A stretch of DNA of 64,000 nucleotides from Acidobacteriota bacterium (GTDB taxonomy: Bacteria; Acidobacteriota; Blastocatellia; RBC074), in contig JAFDVL010000029.1 in NCBI GenBank assembly GCA_018268995.1, positions 111,756-175,755 of the forward strand, in the 5' to 3' direction. Position 1 is the first letter of the stretch, and every line of letters begins with the position of its first letter. Positions 55,411-62,643 of the stretch are shown piece after piece. The translations under genes were made by a program, and so were the position numbers. Under the pieces are notes generated by a model. The model was not told the DNA's origin and did no database searches. It saw only the letters and a program-made list of their open reading frames with translations.

Positions 55411-57390
55411 ATGGGACAACACGTCTTTGTCGCAATGCCGTATGGGGAGCGCGATGGCATTAACTTCGATGCGATTTACCAAACGCTCATCAAACCCGCG
55501 CTGACAGAAGCAGGCTTTGATGTATTTCGCGCGGATGAAGAAAACCAATCCGGTGATATTCGCGTGGATATGTTTCAGGAATTGTTGCTCGCAGATTTAG
55601 TGATCGCAGACATCACGCAGGAAAATCCGAATGTCTGGTATGAGCTCGGCATTCGGCATGGTTTGCGCGCGCGTGGCTATGTGCAGATGCGCGGGAAAAT
55701 TGAAGGCGTCAAAACGCGTGTGCCGTTTGATGTGTCTGTAGATCGCACGTTCAGCTATCGCCTCAAAAATGGCGCGCCTGACCCGGACACATTGGAGAAA
55801 GACAAAAAAGCATTGGCTGAATTCGTCATCGCAACGATGGAGGCAATTGAGGTTGAGTTGGATAAAAAAGAAAGTCCGGTCTTCAACCTGCTGCGCTATT
55901 TGCAGGAGCCGGATTGGAAATCGTTGTTGATGGATGAGTTTGCCGAAACCTGGAAAAACTGGGAGCAACGTTTGGAACTGGCGCGGCGGGAGCGGCGTCC
56001 CGGTGATGTGCGGGCGATTGCGGAGGCAGCTCCGATTCGGGCGCTACGCTTTGAAGGCTTATGTAAGGCGGGCAACGCGCTCATCAAAGAAGGGCAATTC
56101 GCTTTTGCCCTGTCGTGTTTTGAGGAGGCTTTGAAAATTGATCCGCATAATCTTGAGTGTCGGCGGCAAAAAGGCCTGGTGCTGGGCAAGCTGAAACGCA
56201 AGGCCGAGGCCGAAGTGTGGCTGGAAGCTGTGGCAAAAGATCATCCCGAAGATGCCGAGACTTGGGGCTTACTTGGTAGGCTGGAAAAAGAGGACTGGAT
56301 TGAAACTTGGTGTGATATTGTGCCAGAGAAAATGCGTGCCGAAGCCGCTTTTTCTGCGGAGTTATTGAAAAAAGCGATTAACACGTACTTGAAGGGCTTT
56401 CGCATTGATCCGAGAAAGTATTATCCCGGCATCAATGCCCTGACGCTGGCGTATTTACATCAACATTTGACCGGAGAGCTGTGGGATGCTACGCAGTTGA
56501 ATGCTATAGAAGGCGGCGTACGTTGGGCGGTGCAAGGGTGTTTGGAGAATAACAAAAAAGATTACTGGGCGAAAGCCACGCTCGCCGATATAGAAATCTT
56601 GACCGGAAAACCAGGGTTGGAACTCTTGGGCGGAACTCCGGCATCAGTAAAGAACGCTTACAATGCGGCAATTGTTCTAGCGCGCGATGATTGGTTTGCA
56701 CTCAATTCAATACGAGAGCAGCTTTTATTGCTCAAACGTCTGGAGTTTGAATTAGAAAAAGTTGAAATAGGAATAGCGCTGCTCAATAAAGCTATCGAAC
56801 GCATCGAAGTGCCGAGAGAAAAATGGCGACCACGCAAAGTCTTTCTTTTTAGCGGCCATATGATTGATAAACCGGGTCGTCCAGAACCACGCTTCCCACC
56901 TGACAAAGAACCGATAGCCAAGAAGGCGATTGAAGCCAAGCTGGATGATTTGCAAGCCGCGCCGGATGATCTGGCGCTATGCGGCGGCGCGTGCGGCGGC
57001 GATTTGTTGTTTGCGGAAGCGTGCCTGGCGCGGGGCTTGAAGCTGGAACTTCGGATTCCGTTTGACGAAGAAACCTTCCTGAAAAATTCGGTGACGTTTG
57101 CGGGTGATGATTGGCGGGATCGGTTTTACGCGGTCAAGGATAATGAAAAGACTAAATTGCTCAAGATGCCGGAACAGTTGGGGAAATTTGGTGACAGCGT
57201 TGAGCCTTACGAGTTAGACAATCTATGGCAACTTTACACTGCACTGGCGTGGGGGCCGGAACGCGTGCAATTTATTTGTCTCTGGAATGGCAAGGGAGGT
57301 GATGGCAAGGGCGGAACAGAACATATGTATAAAACCGTCCGCAATCACCGGGGCAAAGTCCATCACCTCAATACCACAAAGCTTTGGTAA
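55411..57390 (+). CDS. TIR/deoxyribosyltransferase-like, TPR/TRAFs-binding-like, SLOG-like signalling protein
   Basis: 659 residues from the ATG at 55411, preceded by AAAGGGG; an ATG at 55396 would add five. Residues 1-140 form a Rossmann-like domain with HVFVAMPYGERDG, ADLVIADIT and NPNVWYELGIRHGL, akin to the nucleoside-deoxyribosyltransferase/TIR-like group. Residues about 165-470 are helical, with TPR units (ALSCFEEALKIDPHNLECRR) and a KYYPGINALTLAYL motif like the TRAFs-binding region (DUF4071) of ASK1 kinases. Residues about 480-659 form a SLOG-like domain (RPRKVFLFSGHMID, LCGGACGGDLLFAEACLARG) likely to bind a nucleotide ligand. Its stop is one base from that of the patatin gene. Confidence 0.75.
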   Translation: MGQHVFVAMPYGERDGINFDAIYQTLIKPALTEAGFDVFRADEENQSGDIRVDMFQELLLADLVIADITQENPNVWYELGIRHGLRARGYVQMRGKIEGVKTRVPFDVSVDRTFSYRLKNGAPDPDTLEKDKKALAEFVIATMEAIEVELDKKESPVFNLLRYLQEPDWKSLLMDEFAETWKNWEQRLELARRERRPGDVRAIAEAAPIRALRFEGLCKAGNALIKEGQFAFALSCFEEALKIDPHNLECRRQKGLVLGKLKRKAEAEVWLEAVAKDHPEDAETWGLLGRLEKEDWIETWCDIVPEKMRAEAAFSAELLKKAINTYLKGFRIDPRKYYPGINALTLAYLHQHLTGELWDATQLNAIEGGVRWAVQGCLENNKKDYWAKATLADIEILTGKPGLELLGGTPASVKNAYNAAIVLARDDWFALNSIREQLLLLKRLEFELEKVEIGIALLNKAIERIEVPREKWRPRKVFLFSGHMIDKPGRPEPRFPPDKEPIAKKAIEAKLDDLQAAPDDLALCGGACGGDLLFAEACLARGLKLELRIPFDEETFLKNSVTFAGDDWRDRFYAVKDNEKTKLLKMPEQLGKFGDSVEPYELDNLWQLYTALAWGPERVQFICLWNGKGGDGKGGTEHMYKTVRNHRGKVHHLNTTKLW

Positions 57391-57391
57391 G

Positions 57392-58510
57392 CTATTGCAA
57401 AAATCCGGCGAAGTGCGACACGCTGACCTTTTTGGCTACTGCCTGTCCGACTTGTTGCAGTTCGGAAATATGCGCAACAGAGTCGAGCTGTTGCACGTTT
57501 TCCGGTTTAATCCCTTCCAGCCCCAGAGCTAAAAGACCTTCATAGGAAAGCTCGGCATTATAGCGAGCGTAGGTAAATAACTTGGGCGACACTGGCCCAC
57601 AACCGCCGATGAGGTCACCCACTTCTCGATCAATCGGGTCTCCCACCAGACATTTCCCAAACGTCCGACAAAGCTGATCCTGTTCATTTAAGGCTGCAAA
57701 CATTAACGCCGAAGGAATAGACCCGGCGTTATACAGCAGGTTCATTTGGTCAGGCGCAAGATCGGCATTGGCCTGCGGACTGGTTCCCGTACCAATTGAA
57801 ATCAACAGCATTTTGTCTTCCCTGGCTTCCCAGCAAAGTTTGTACGGTTCAGTCGTTGCCATCAGAAACAGTTGAAAGGCGGGATTGTTGTACATCGTGA
57901 TGCCGCCATCTACGAACGTGAATTGATGTCGCCCAACGCTAATGACTTCAGGCGGGAAATAGGTTGGGGCGGCAGTGCTGGCGCGCACAAGTTGCCAGAG
58001 TGGTAAGTGCAAATTGGATTGATCGCCATAGCGCTCGCTGTTGTATTTCGCCGCCGGATTATTCGATAACGGCCACGGGGAATCGGTGGTCGCGTTGCGC
58101 ATGACCATCATTAAAAACGTCTTGAGTTTGTCGCTTCCCAACGTCGTGTCGGGCCCCATCACATCTTTGAGCTGTGCTGCCAGCCGTTCATCCTCAAATT
58201 TATAGCGGAAGCGTCGCAGGAAGCTGGCCTTGTCAAACATCGCGGGGCCGCTGTTGAGATAAAATTGGCGGATGTCGTCTACTCGCATGCCGAGCGAGAT
58301 ACAAGTTGCAATGATCGCGCCAGTGCTGGTGCCTGCGACGTAATCGAAGTAATCCGCAAGGACAAAGCTGTTATCGCGCCCCAATTGGGATTGCAACAGC
58401 TTCTCGATTTCGGCAAGGACTTCGACGGTGATCATGCCGCGAATCCCACCGCCATCCAGGGCAAGAAGTTTACGCGGGCCGATTTTGTTGGCTTTCTCGT
58501 GAACTGACAT
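57392..58510 (-). CDS. Patatin-like phospholipase (CapV-like)
   Basis: 372 residues with AGGAGG upstream of the ATG. The oxyanion loop is DGGGIRG (19-25), the nucleophile elbow GTSTG (60-64, Ser62) and the catalytic Asp201 in FVDGGITMYNNP, so the Ser-Asp dyad is complete. Bacterial patatin lipases of this layout, for example CapV in CBASS, are activated by cyclic nucleotides and degrade membrane phospholipids during abortive infection. No signal peptide is present. It lies 18 bases downstream of the TIR gene, in one operon. The activating signal cannot be read from sequence. Confidence 0.92.
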   Translation of the reverse strand: MSVHEKANKIGPRKLLALDGGGIRGMITVEVLAEIEKLLQSQLGRDNSFVLADYFDYVAGTSTGAIIATCISLGMRVDDIRQFYLNSGPAMFDKASFLRRFRYKFEDERLAAQLKDVMGPDTTLGSDKLKTFLMMVMRNATTDSPWPLSNNPAAKYNSERYGDQSNLHLPLWQLVRASTAAPTYFPPEVISVGRHQFTFVDGGITMYNNPAFQLFLMATTEPYKLCWEAREDKMLLISIGTGTSPQANADLAPDQMNLLYNAGSIPSALMFAALNEQDQLCRTFGKCLVGDPIDREVGDLIGGCGPVSPKLFTYARYNAELSYEGLLALGLEGIKPENVQQLDSVAHISELQQVGQAVAKKVSVSHFAGFLQ

Positions 58511-58528
58511 TATTGTTCCTCCTAAAAA

Positions 58529-59041
58529 TCAAGGCATTTGAAATGCCGGGCTAATGGCGTCGGCTGAACTGGCTTGAAACATGGGTTGACCCAGACTGGC
58601 GTCTTTATATGCCAAAATGATTTTCTCGCAGATCTCGGCGACGGCGATTTCGCGTCGGGCCGGGGACAAAACACTCAGCGGGCGAGCAATGTTATGCGCT
58701 GCCTGATAATCGGCAATGGGCGTGTATTGATATAACGCCGCGCCCAGATATACCCAGAGAATCGTTGCACCATTCTTTTGCGCGGCTTCGAGCAGGACAG
58801 GCAACTCGTTGTTTTGGATAAAATCTGACGCCAGAAAATCTTTGCTGACCAATAAAACTGCCACTTTGGCCGTGTCCAATGCCGTCTGGATTTGTGTTTT
58901 CCATTGGGTGCCAGGCGCAATTTTTGTGTCGTCCCATACGGACAGTTGCCCTGCTTGTACGGCTGGCTTGAGCATCGTTTGAAATGCCTCCAGCCAATCC
59001 TGATCTTTGTGACTGTAGCTAAAGAAAACCAGATTGCGCAT
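58529..59041 (-). CDS. TIR-domain protein
   Basis: 170 residues that are nearly all one TIR domain: box 1 NLVFFSYSHKDQDWLEAF (3-20), the BB-loop region VWDDTKIAPGTQW (35-47) and box 2 with FLASDFIQNNELPVLLEAA, where Glu79 corresponds to the NADase catalytic Glu of active TIR enzymes. No transmembrane or signalling extension is seen beyond about 30 residues. TIR proteins in bacterial immunity cleave NAD+ or make cyclic-ADP-ribose-type signals. It is the first gene of a two-gene operon with the patatin gene, so TIR-made signal activating the lipase is a sensible hypothesis, not yet shown. Confidence 0.9.
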   Translation of the reverse strand: MRNLVFFSYSHKDQDWLEAFQTMLKPAVQAGQLSVWDDTKIAPGTQWKTQIQTALDTAKVAVLLVSKDFLASDFIQNNELPVLLEAAQKNGATILWVYLGAALYQYTPIADYQAAHNIARPLSVLSPARREIAVAEICEKIILAYKDASLGQPMFQASSADAISPAFQMP

Positions 59042-59200
59042 GGCTGATCCCTGTTAGTTAACGCCGGATTACGGATGGACGCGCTAGTGATAGTCCAATT
59101 GTTGTCTGATTGCAAGAAGGAAACTCAGGAATTTAGCGATGGCTGCAAAACCTGCTATGCTGCGCTCCGCAATCCAGACAACGTAAACAACACAATCTAT

Positions 59201-60472
59201 ATGAACGTGACCTTTAATCACCCAACGCAGGCGCGCCGCAATGTGCTCTGGTTGATTTTCTTTCTGGCGGCGATTACCTATTTTGATCGGCTTTGCATTT
59301 CGGTGGCGGCACCTGCGATCACAAAAGACCTGGGCTTTACAGCCTCGCAAATGGGCTGGATTTTCAGCGCCTTTACGTTTGCTTATGCCGTTTTTGAAAT
59401 CCCCAGCGGTTGGTTGGGGGATGCGATTGGGACGCGCAAAACGCTGACGCGCATCGTGTTTTGCTGGACGATTTTCACGATTATCACGGGCGCTGCCGCA
59501 GGCTTCTGGTCATTGCTAATGATTCGCTTTTTGTTCGGCGTGGGCGAAGCAGGCGCATACCCAAACATTGCCCGCACGGTGTCACGCTGGTTTCCCGTAT
59601 CAGAGCAGGGGCGCGGCATCAGCATTGCGTTTTTCGGGCAGGCGATGGGTTCGGCCATTGCGGCTCCATTGCTGTTTCCACTCATCGCAAAAGTTTCATG
59701 GCGTTGGACGTTTGTGATTGTCGGACTGGCAGGCTTTGTCTGGTGCGCAATTTGGTACTGGTGGTTTCGAGATGACCCTGCCGAACACTCGTCGGTCAAC
59801 GAAGCCGAATTGGCCGTAATTCAATCTAACAAACCGAAGCAGGCGATGTCGCATCGCGTGCCGTGGAAGCAGTTATTCACCAGCCGAAATATGATCGCGA
59901 TTTGCGCGATGTATTTTGCCTTTGGCTATGGCATTTATTTTTATGTGACGTGGTTGCCGACGTATTTAATCAAGGCACGAGGCTTTTCGACCGAGTATGC
60001 CCGCTGGTTTTCGGCACTGCCCTGGATCGTCAGCGGCATCGCCTTTTTATTTGGCGGGTGGTTGACAGATAAACTAGCCGTGCGCGATTTGCGACTGGCC
60101 CGCCGTGGTGTCGGGATGGTGGGCTATGCGGTCAGCGGCTTGGCATTGTTGGCTGTTGCCTTAACGTCAAATCACACTGTAGCCGCATTGTTATTGGCTG
60201 TCGCGGCATTCTTTCAAATGATCACGCTCAGCGCTTCGTGGTCGGTGTGTTTGGATGTGGGGCGCAAAAATGCTGGTGTAGTCACGGGTTGTATGAATAT
60301 GATCGGCAACCTCGGCGGCACGCTTTCGCCCATCGTCGTCGGGCAGGCCGTAGATCGGTTCAATTCGTGGACATTACCTTTTTATATCGCTGCTGGCGTG
60401 TTCGCCTTCGGCGTCGTGATGTGGTTGTTTGTTGATCCATACCAATCCGTCGTCGGAGCCGAAGAGGCGTAG
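59201..60472 (+). CDS. Major facilitator superfamily transporter (ACS-type)
   Basis: 423 residues from the ATG at 59201 (MNVTFNHPTQARRN); earlier starts add a leader that is not transporter-like. There are 12 predicted membrane spans. The conserved ITYFDRLCISVAAPAI, GWLGDAIGTRKTL and FGVGEAGAYPNIARTVSRWF motifs identify the anion:cation symporter (ACS) branch, which includes the hexuronate and glucarate transporters. The ligand could be a sugar acid. It is divergent from the TIR operon; the 160-base gap is the shared promoter region. Confidence 0.92.
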   Translation: MNVTFNHPTQARRNVLWLIFFLAAITYFDRLCISVAAPAITKDLGFTASQMGWIFSAFTFAYAVFEIPSGWLGDAIGTRKTLTRIVFCWTIFTIITGAAAGFWSLLMIRFLFGVGEAGAYPNIARTVSRWFPVSEQGRGISIAFFGQAMGSAIAAPLLFPLIAKVSWRWTFVIVGLAGFVWCAIWYWWFRDDPAEHSSVNEAELAVIQSNKPKQAMSHRVPWKQLFTSRNMIAICAMYFAFGYGIYFYVTWLPTYLIKARGFSTEYARWFSALPWIVSGIAFLFGGWLTDKLAVRDLRLARRGVGMVGYAVSGLALLAVALTSNHTVAALLLAVAAFFQMITLSASWSVCLDVGRKNAGVVTGCMNMIGNLGGTLSPIVVGQAVDRFNSWTLPFYIAAGVFAFGVVMWLFVDPYQSVVGAEEA

Positions 60473-60487
60473 GGCTAAATAAATAAA

Positions 60488-60590
60488 CGCGTGAAGAATC
60501 GTCAAGAGTTCAAACTTCAGTTTGTTTCCCTGTGAGTTCATACCGCACCAAAACAAGCTAAAGCTTGAACTCTTGACGCCTCTTCATCAC
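60488..60590. repeat. Palindromic repeat (CGTGAAGAATCGTCAAGAG type)
   Basis: The left arm CGTGAAGAATCGTCAAGAGT and TTCAAAC pairs with GTTTGAACTCTTGACG-like sequence on the right (AAGCTTGAACTCTTGACGCC, CTTCATCACG). The inner AAACAAGCTAAAGCTTGAAC part recalls the AAGCTTTAGCTTG words at 40810-40947. Confidence 0.85.
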
Positions 60591-60637
60591 GCCGTACATT
60601 GGCTCACAAACAATACACAAAACCGAGGGATCGTTTG

Positions 60638-60742
60638 ATGAAACTCTTAATGCTACTCGCAAGCTGGTGGAGTGGTTACGCCTGCAACTGCCGCGTTAGT
60701 ATTCGGGAGGCACGACGCCCGATATTTGTGATGCGCTTTTAG
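60638..60742 (+). CDS. Very small open frame, doubtful
   Basis: 34 codons from an ATG with GAGGGA upstream (MKLLMLLASWWSGYACNCRV). The N-terminus looks like the start of a lipoprotein or signal peptide, but the frame soon ends and overlaps the M48 gene tail by four bases. It could be the remnant of a lost exported protein, consistent with decay in this zone. Confidence 0.25.
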   Translation: MKLLMLLASWWSGYACNCRVSIREARRPIFVMRF

Positions 60743-61392
60743 CCGAGCGATTTGATGAGGCGTTCGGCAAACTGGGCGCGCGCGACCAATTCCGGGTGCG
60801 ATTGAAAGAGGCCGCTCGACAGTCCTTTCTGTTTGTTGATGACCTGAATTCGTTGCAGCCCTTTCAGGTACAGCACCGGATTGTAGCCCAGCAGTTTCAC
60901 CGACAGCATCGCGACAGCATCGCATTTCAATTCAATCACGTGCATCGCCTGAGCGTTGCTACGTTGCTGCACTGTCGTCATTTCGTCCTCGAAATAGACG
61001 TGGCCGAGTTCGTGCGCGAAGATGCCTGCCAACTCGCCGTCATATAACGGCTCTGCCAACCCCGTCGAAACCAGCAACACACAGCCGCGCCAAAGCTGCG
61101 CCGTCGGCGTGTCGTGCGCGAACAAAAACAGTTCGGGTTGTTGCGAGGCGCGTGTGCGTTCGTGCAGTTGTAAGACCTGTGTAAGAAGTGGTTCGACGCG
61201 CCGCAGCAATTTGCCTTGCGTGACGCGATGATTACGAATCGCAGCGGGCAGCGCAGCAATGGCGTTTGCTCGTGCTTGTTCATTGAAGACCGTAATGCGT
61301 TCGGTATAGAGGCGGGTTTTGATTTTCTCGGCGGAACCCGTGCCGATGGCAGCGAGTGCTGCTTCGATTTCGTTCGTGTCAGTGGCGAGCAC
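60739..61392 (-). CDS. M48-type metalloprotease, 5' end disrupted
   Basis: 217 residues if started at the GTG at 61392. The zinc motif FAHELGHVYFEDEM lies near residue 126 (His-Glu-x-x-His), and the third ligand is in VIELKCDAVAM. Reading further upstream in frame gives a signal-like peptide from an ATG at 61440, but the seventh codon is a TAG (61420-61422), followed by FLLFPLSFSVLA. So either the exported form is lost or translation starts later without a signal peptide. There is no good ribosome site at the GTG. The protease domain otherwise looks intact. The family degrades misfolded envelope proteins. Confidence 0.7.
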   Translation of the reverse strand: MLATDTNEIEAALAAIGTGSAEKIKTRLYTERITVFNEQARANAIAALPAAIRNHRVTQGKLLRRVEPLLTQVLQLHERTRASQQPELFLFAHDTPTAQLWRGCVLLVSTGLAEPLYDGELAGIFAHELGHVYFEDEMTTVQQRSNAQAMHVIELKCDAVAMLSVKLLGYNPVLYLKGLQRIQVINKQKGLSSGLFQSHPELVARAQFAERLIKSLG

Positions 61393-61419
61393 GGAAAACG
61401 AAAGCGGAAACAGCAGAAA

Positions 61420-61440
61420 CTAGAAGAGCGAGCAGGTCAT
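61420..61440 (-). other. In-frame amber codon in the M48 signal peptide
   Basis: On the minus strand, codons from 61440 read MTCSLF, then TAG, then FLLFPLSFSVLA into the M48 frame. The hydrophobic run after the stop is exactly where a signal peptide should be. Confidence 0.6.
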
Positions 61441-61596
61441 GCCTCCGGCGCGTACCGTTTTCTTTCGGCAAAATCACCGCTCAGGCATAGCACGCGAGCC
61501 GCGTGCGCTCCCAGGAACAGCTCCGAAATTTTTACAGCGACAAAGATTTTTCGTGTGGTGCGCGCCCGTGACGCGCGTGCGTTCATCGGGCGATGC

Positions 61597-61602
61597 TATA
61601 CT
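61597..61602 (+). promoter_or_regulatory. Candidate extended -10 box
   Basis: TGCTATACT upstream of the broken sigma gene. A similar TGCTACACTGTGCGCG sits at 63738-63753 before the kinase, which supports promoter use. No clear -35 was seen. Confidence 0.3.
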
Positions 61603-61638
61603 GCGCGGCGGTTTCAGCTACACAACTAAGGAAGCAGT

Positions 61639-61942
61639 ATGAGCACACCCTCAGCGGAACACGTGACTGGCATGTTGCTGGCTTGGGGGTAGGGCGATGA
61701 GGCTGCGCTCGAAAAGCTGATACCCCTGGTCTACGGCGAATTGAAGCGGCTGGTGGCGGCGCAATGCAGGTTTCGCTGAACGAAGCCTTGCCGCTCGGTC
61801 ATCAACGCGGCGCAGATTTGGTGGCGCTGGACGATGCATTGCAGACGTTGGCGGAGTTCGATGCGCGCAAATGCAAAGTCGTCGAGTTGCGATTTTTCGG
61901 CGGCTTGAGCGTCAAAGAAAAGCGGAAGTCTTGCGGGTTTCA
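61639..61942 (+). pseudogene. ECF sigma factor gene (TIGR02999-type), broken by stop, deletion and frameshift
   Basis: From the ATG at 61639 the frame reads MSTPSAEHVTGMLLAWG, then TAG at 61690-61692 where sigma-factor family members usually have Gln, then GDEAALEKLIPLVYGELKRLV. The normal stretch between region 2 and the late linker is missing: sequence jumps with a frame change to QVSLNEALPLGHQRGADLVA...FFGGLSVKE. A one-base frameshift near 61917 then precedes VLRVS, where the palindromic element begins. At least three independent lesions make it a decayed gene. The family is usually paired with Ser/Thr kinases, and one starts at 63787. Confidence 0.85.
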
Positions 61943-61950
61943 CTATCCCT

Positions 61951-62095
61951 GGGAGCGCAGGCGTCTCGCCTGCCACGAGCGCGGGAACCGCCGCTCGTTC
62001 CCCTCACGAGGAGATCGCTTTACCTGCAACGGACACCTCCGCGAGGTCGTTTGCATCGCTGCGCTCGCAAACAGCAGGCGAGACGCCTGCGCTCC
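61951..62095. repeat. Palindromic mobile element inside the sigma pseudogene, copy 2
   Basis: Perfect 21-bp inverted arms at 61952-61972 and 62075-62095 (GGAGCGCAGGCGTCTCGCCT..), identical to the inner arms of copy 1 at 31052-31198. The internal sequence is diverged but also contains a nested GCGCTCGCAAACAGC-type end. It separates the sigma remnant from an unrelated gene tail. Confidence 0.9.
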
Positions 62096-62096
62096 A

Positions 62097-62342
62097 GGCC
62101 GCTGGCGCGAACGCATTTGGATGATCGCGGCGGACGGGATGATGATGGCGGTGCCGATGAGTGGCGGAGCCTTTGAATCACCCAAAGCCTTATTCAAAAC
62201 GCGGATGCTGACAGGCCTGATTCAATCCGGGATTGACTATGACGTAACGGCAGACGGGCAACGCTTCCTGATCGGGACGAAGGTCGGCGATCCCATGCCC
62301 GTCACCGTGTTTTTGAATTGGACGGCGGGACTGAAGAAATGA
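62097..62342 (+). pseudogene. Orphan C-terminal tail of a propeller/Ser-Thr kinase gene
   Basis: About 75 codons (WRERIWMIAADGMMMAVPMS..., YDVTADGQRFLIGTKVGD, FLNWTAGLKK, stop at 62342). This is the typical last blade and end of acidobacterial PD40-propeller Ser/Thr kinases. No kinase domain or start precedes it; the palindrome abuts its 5' end. Likely left over after a deletion. Confidence 0.8.
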
Positions 62343-62411
62343 GGATAGCGCACTGTCTTGGTTAGGGCTGCTCAACACTGAAATAAAACATACAGAACGT
62401 TTGCGTATTCA

Positions 62412-62593
62412 GTATCAATTGCCCTTGGCTTTAGCTAGGGGCAGGAAGGCAAGGGAACTTGCAGGCTTTAGCCAAAGAGGAAAAAGGACTTTTCCAAAGA
62501 GCTTTAGCTCGGAAGAAATTTTTCTCAGCAGTTTGGCTAAAGCCTCTGCATTCATAACCCTCTTCCCATCAACTAAAGCTGGTGGCAATTGAT
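62412..62593. repeat. Nested palindromic repeat (TATCAATTGCC type)
   Basis: TATCAATTGCCCTTGGCTTTAGCT at the left end pairs with AGCTGGTGGCAATTGATA at the right. The inner pair TGCAGGCTTTAGCCAAA (62459 on) and TTTGGCTAAAGCCTCTGCA (62532-62550) is strong. Several GCTTTAGC words recur inside. The 300-base gap between 62343 and 62643 is mostly this element. Confidence 0.88.
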
Positions 62594-62643
62594 AGAAGGC
62601 CGAACGCGGTTGAGCTTCTGACCATACAATCCAAAACTATTTT

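Noticed and set aside
55396..59041. Complete CBASS or Thoeris system
   Set aside because: No CD-NTase, E1/E2-type Cap protein or ThsA-like SIR2 effector is encoded nearby, so neither name can be used.
61216..61629. 137-codon plus-strand frame over the M48 gene start
   Set aside because: Antisense to the M48 reading frame and without homology; it is a shadow of the decayed zone.
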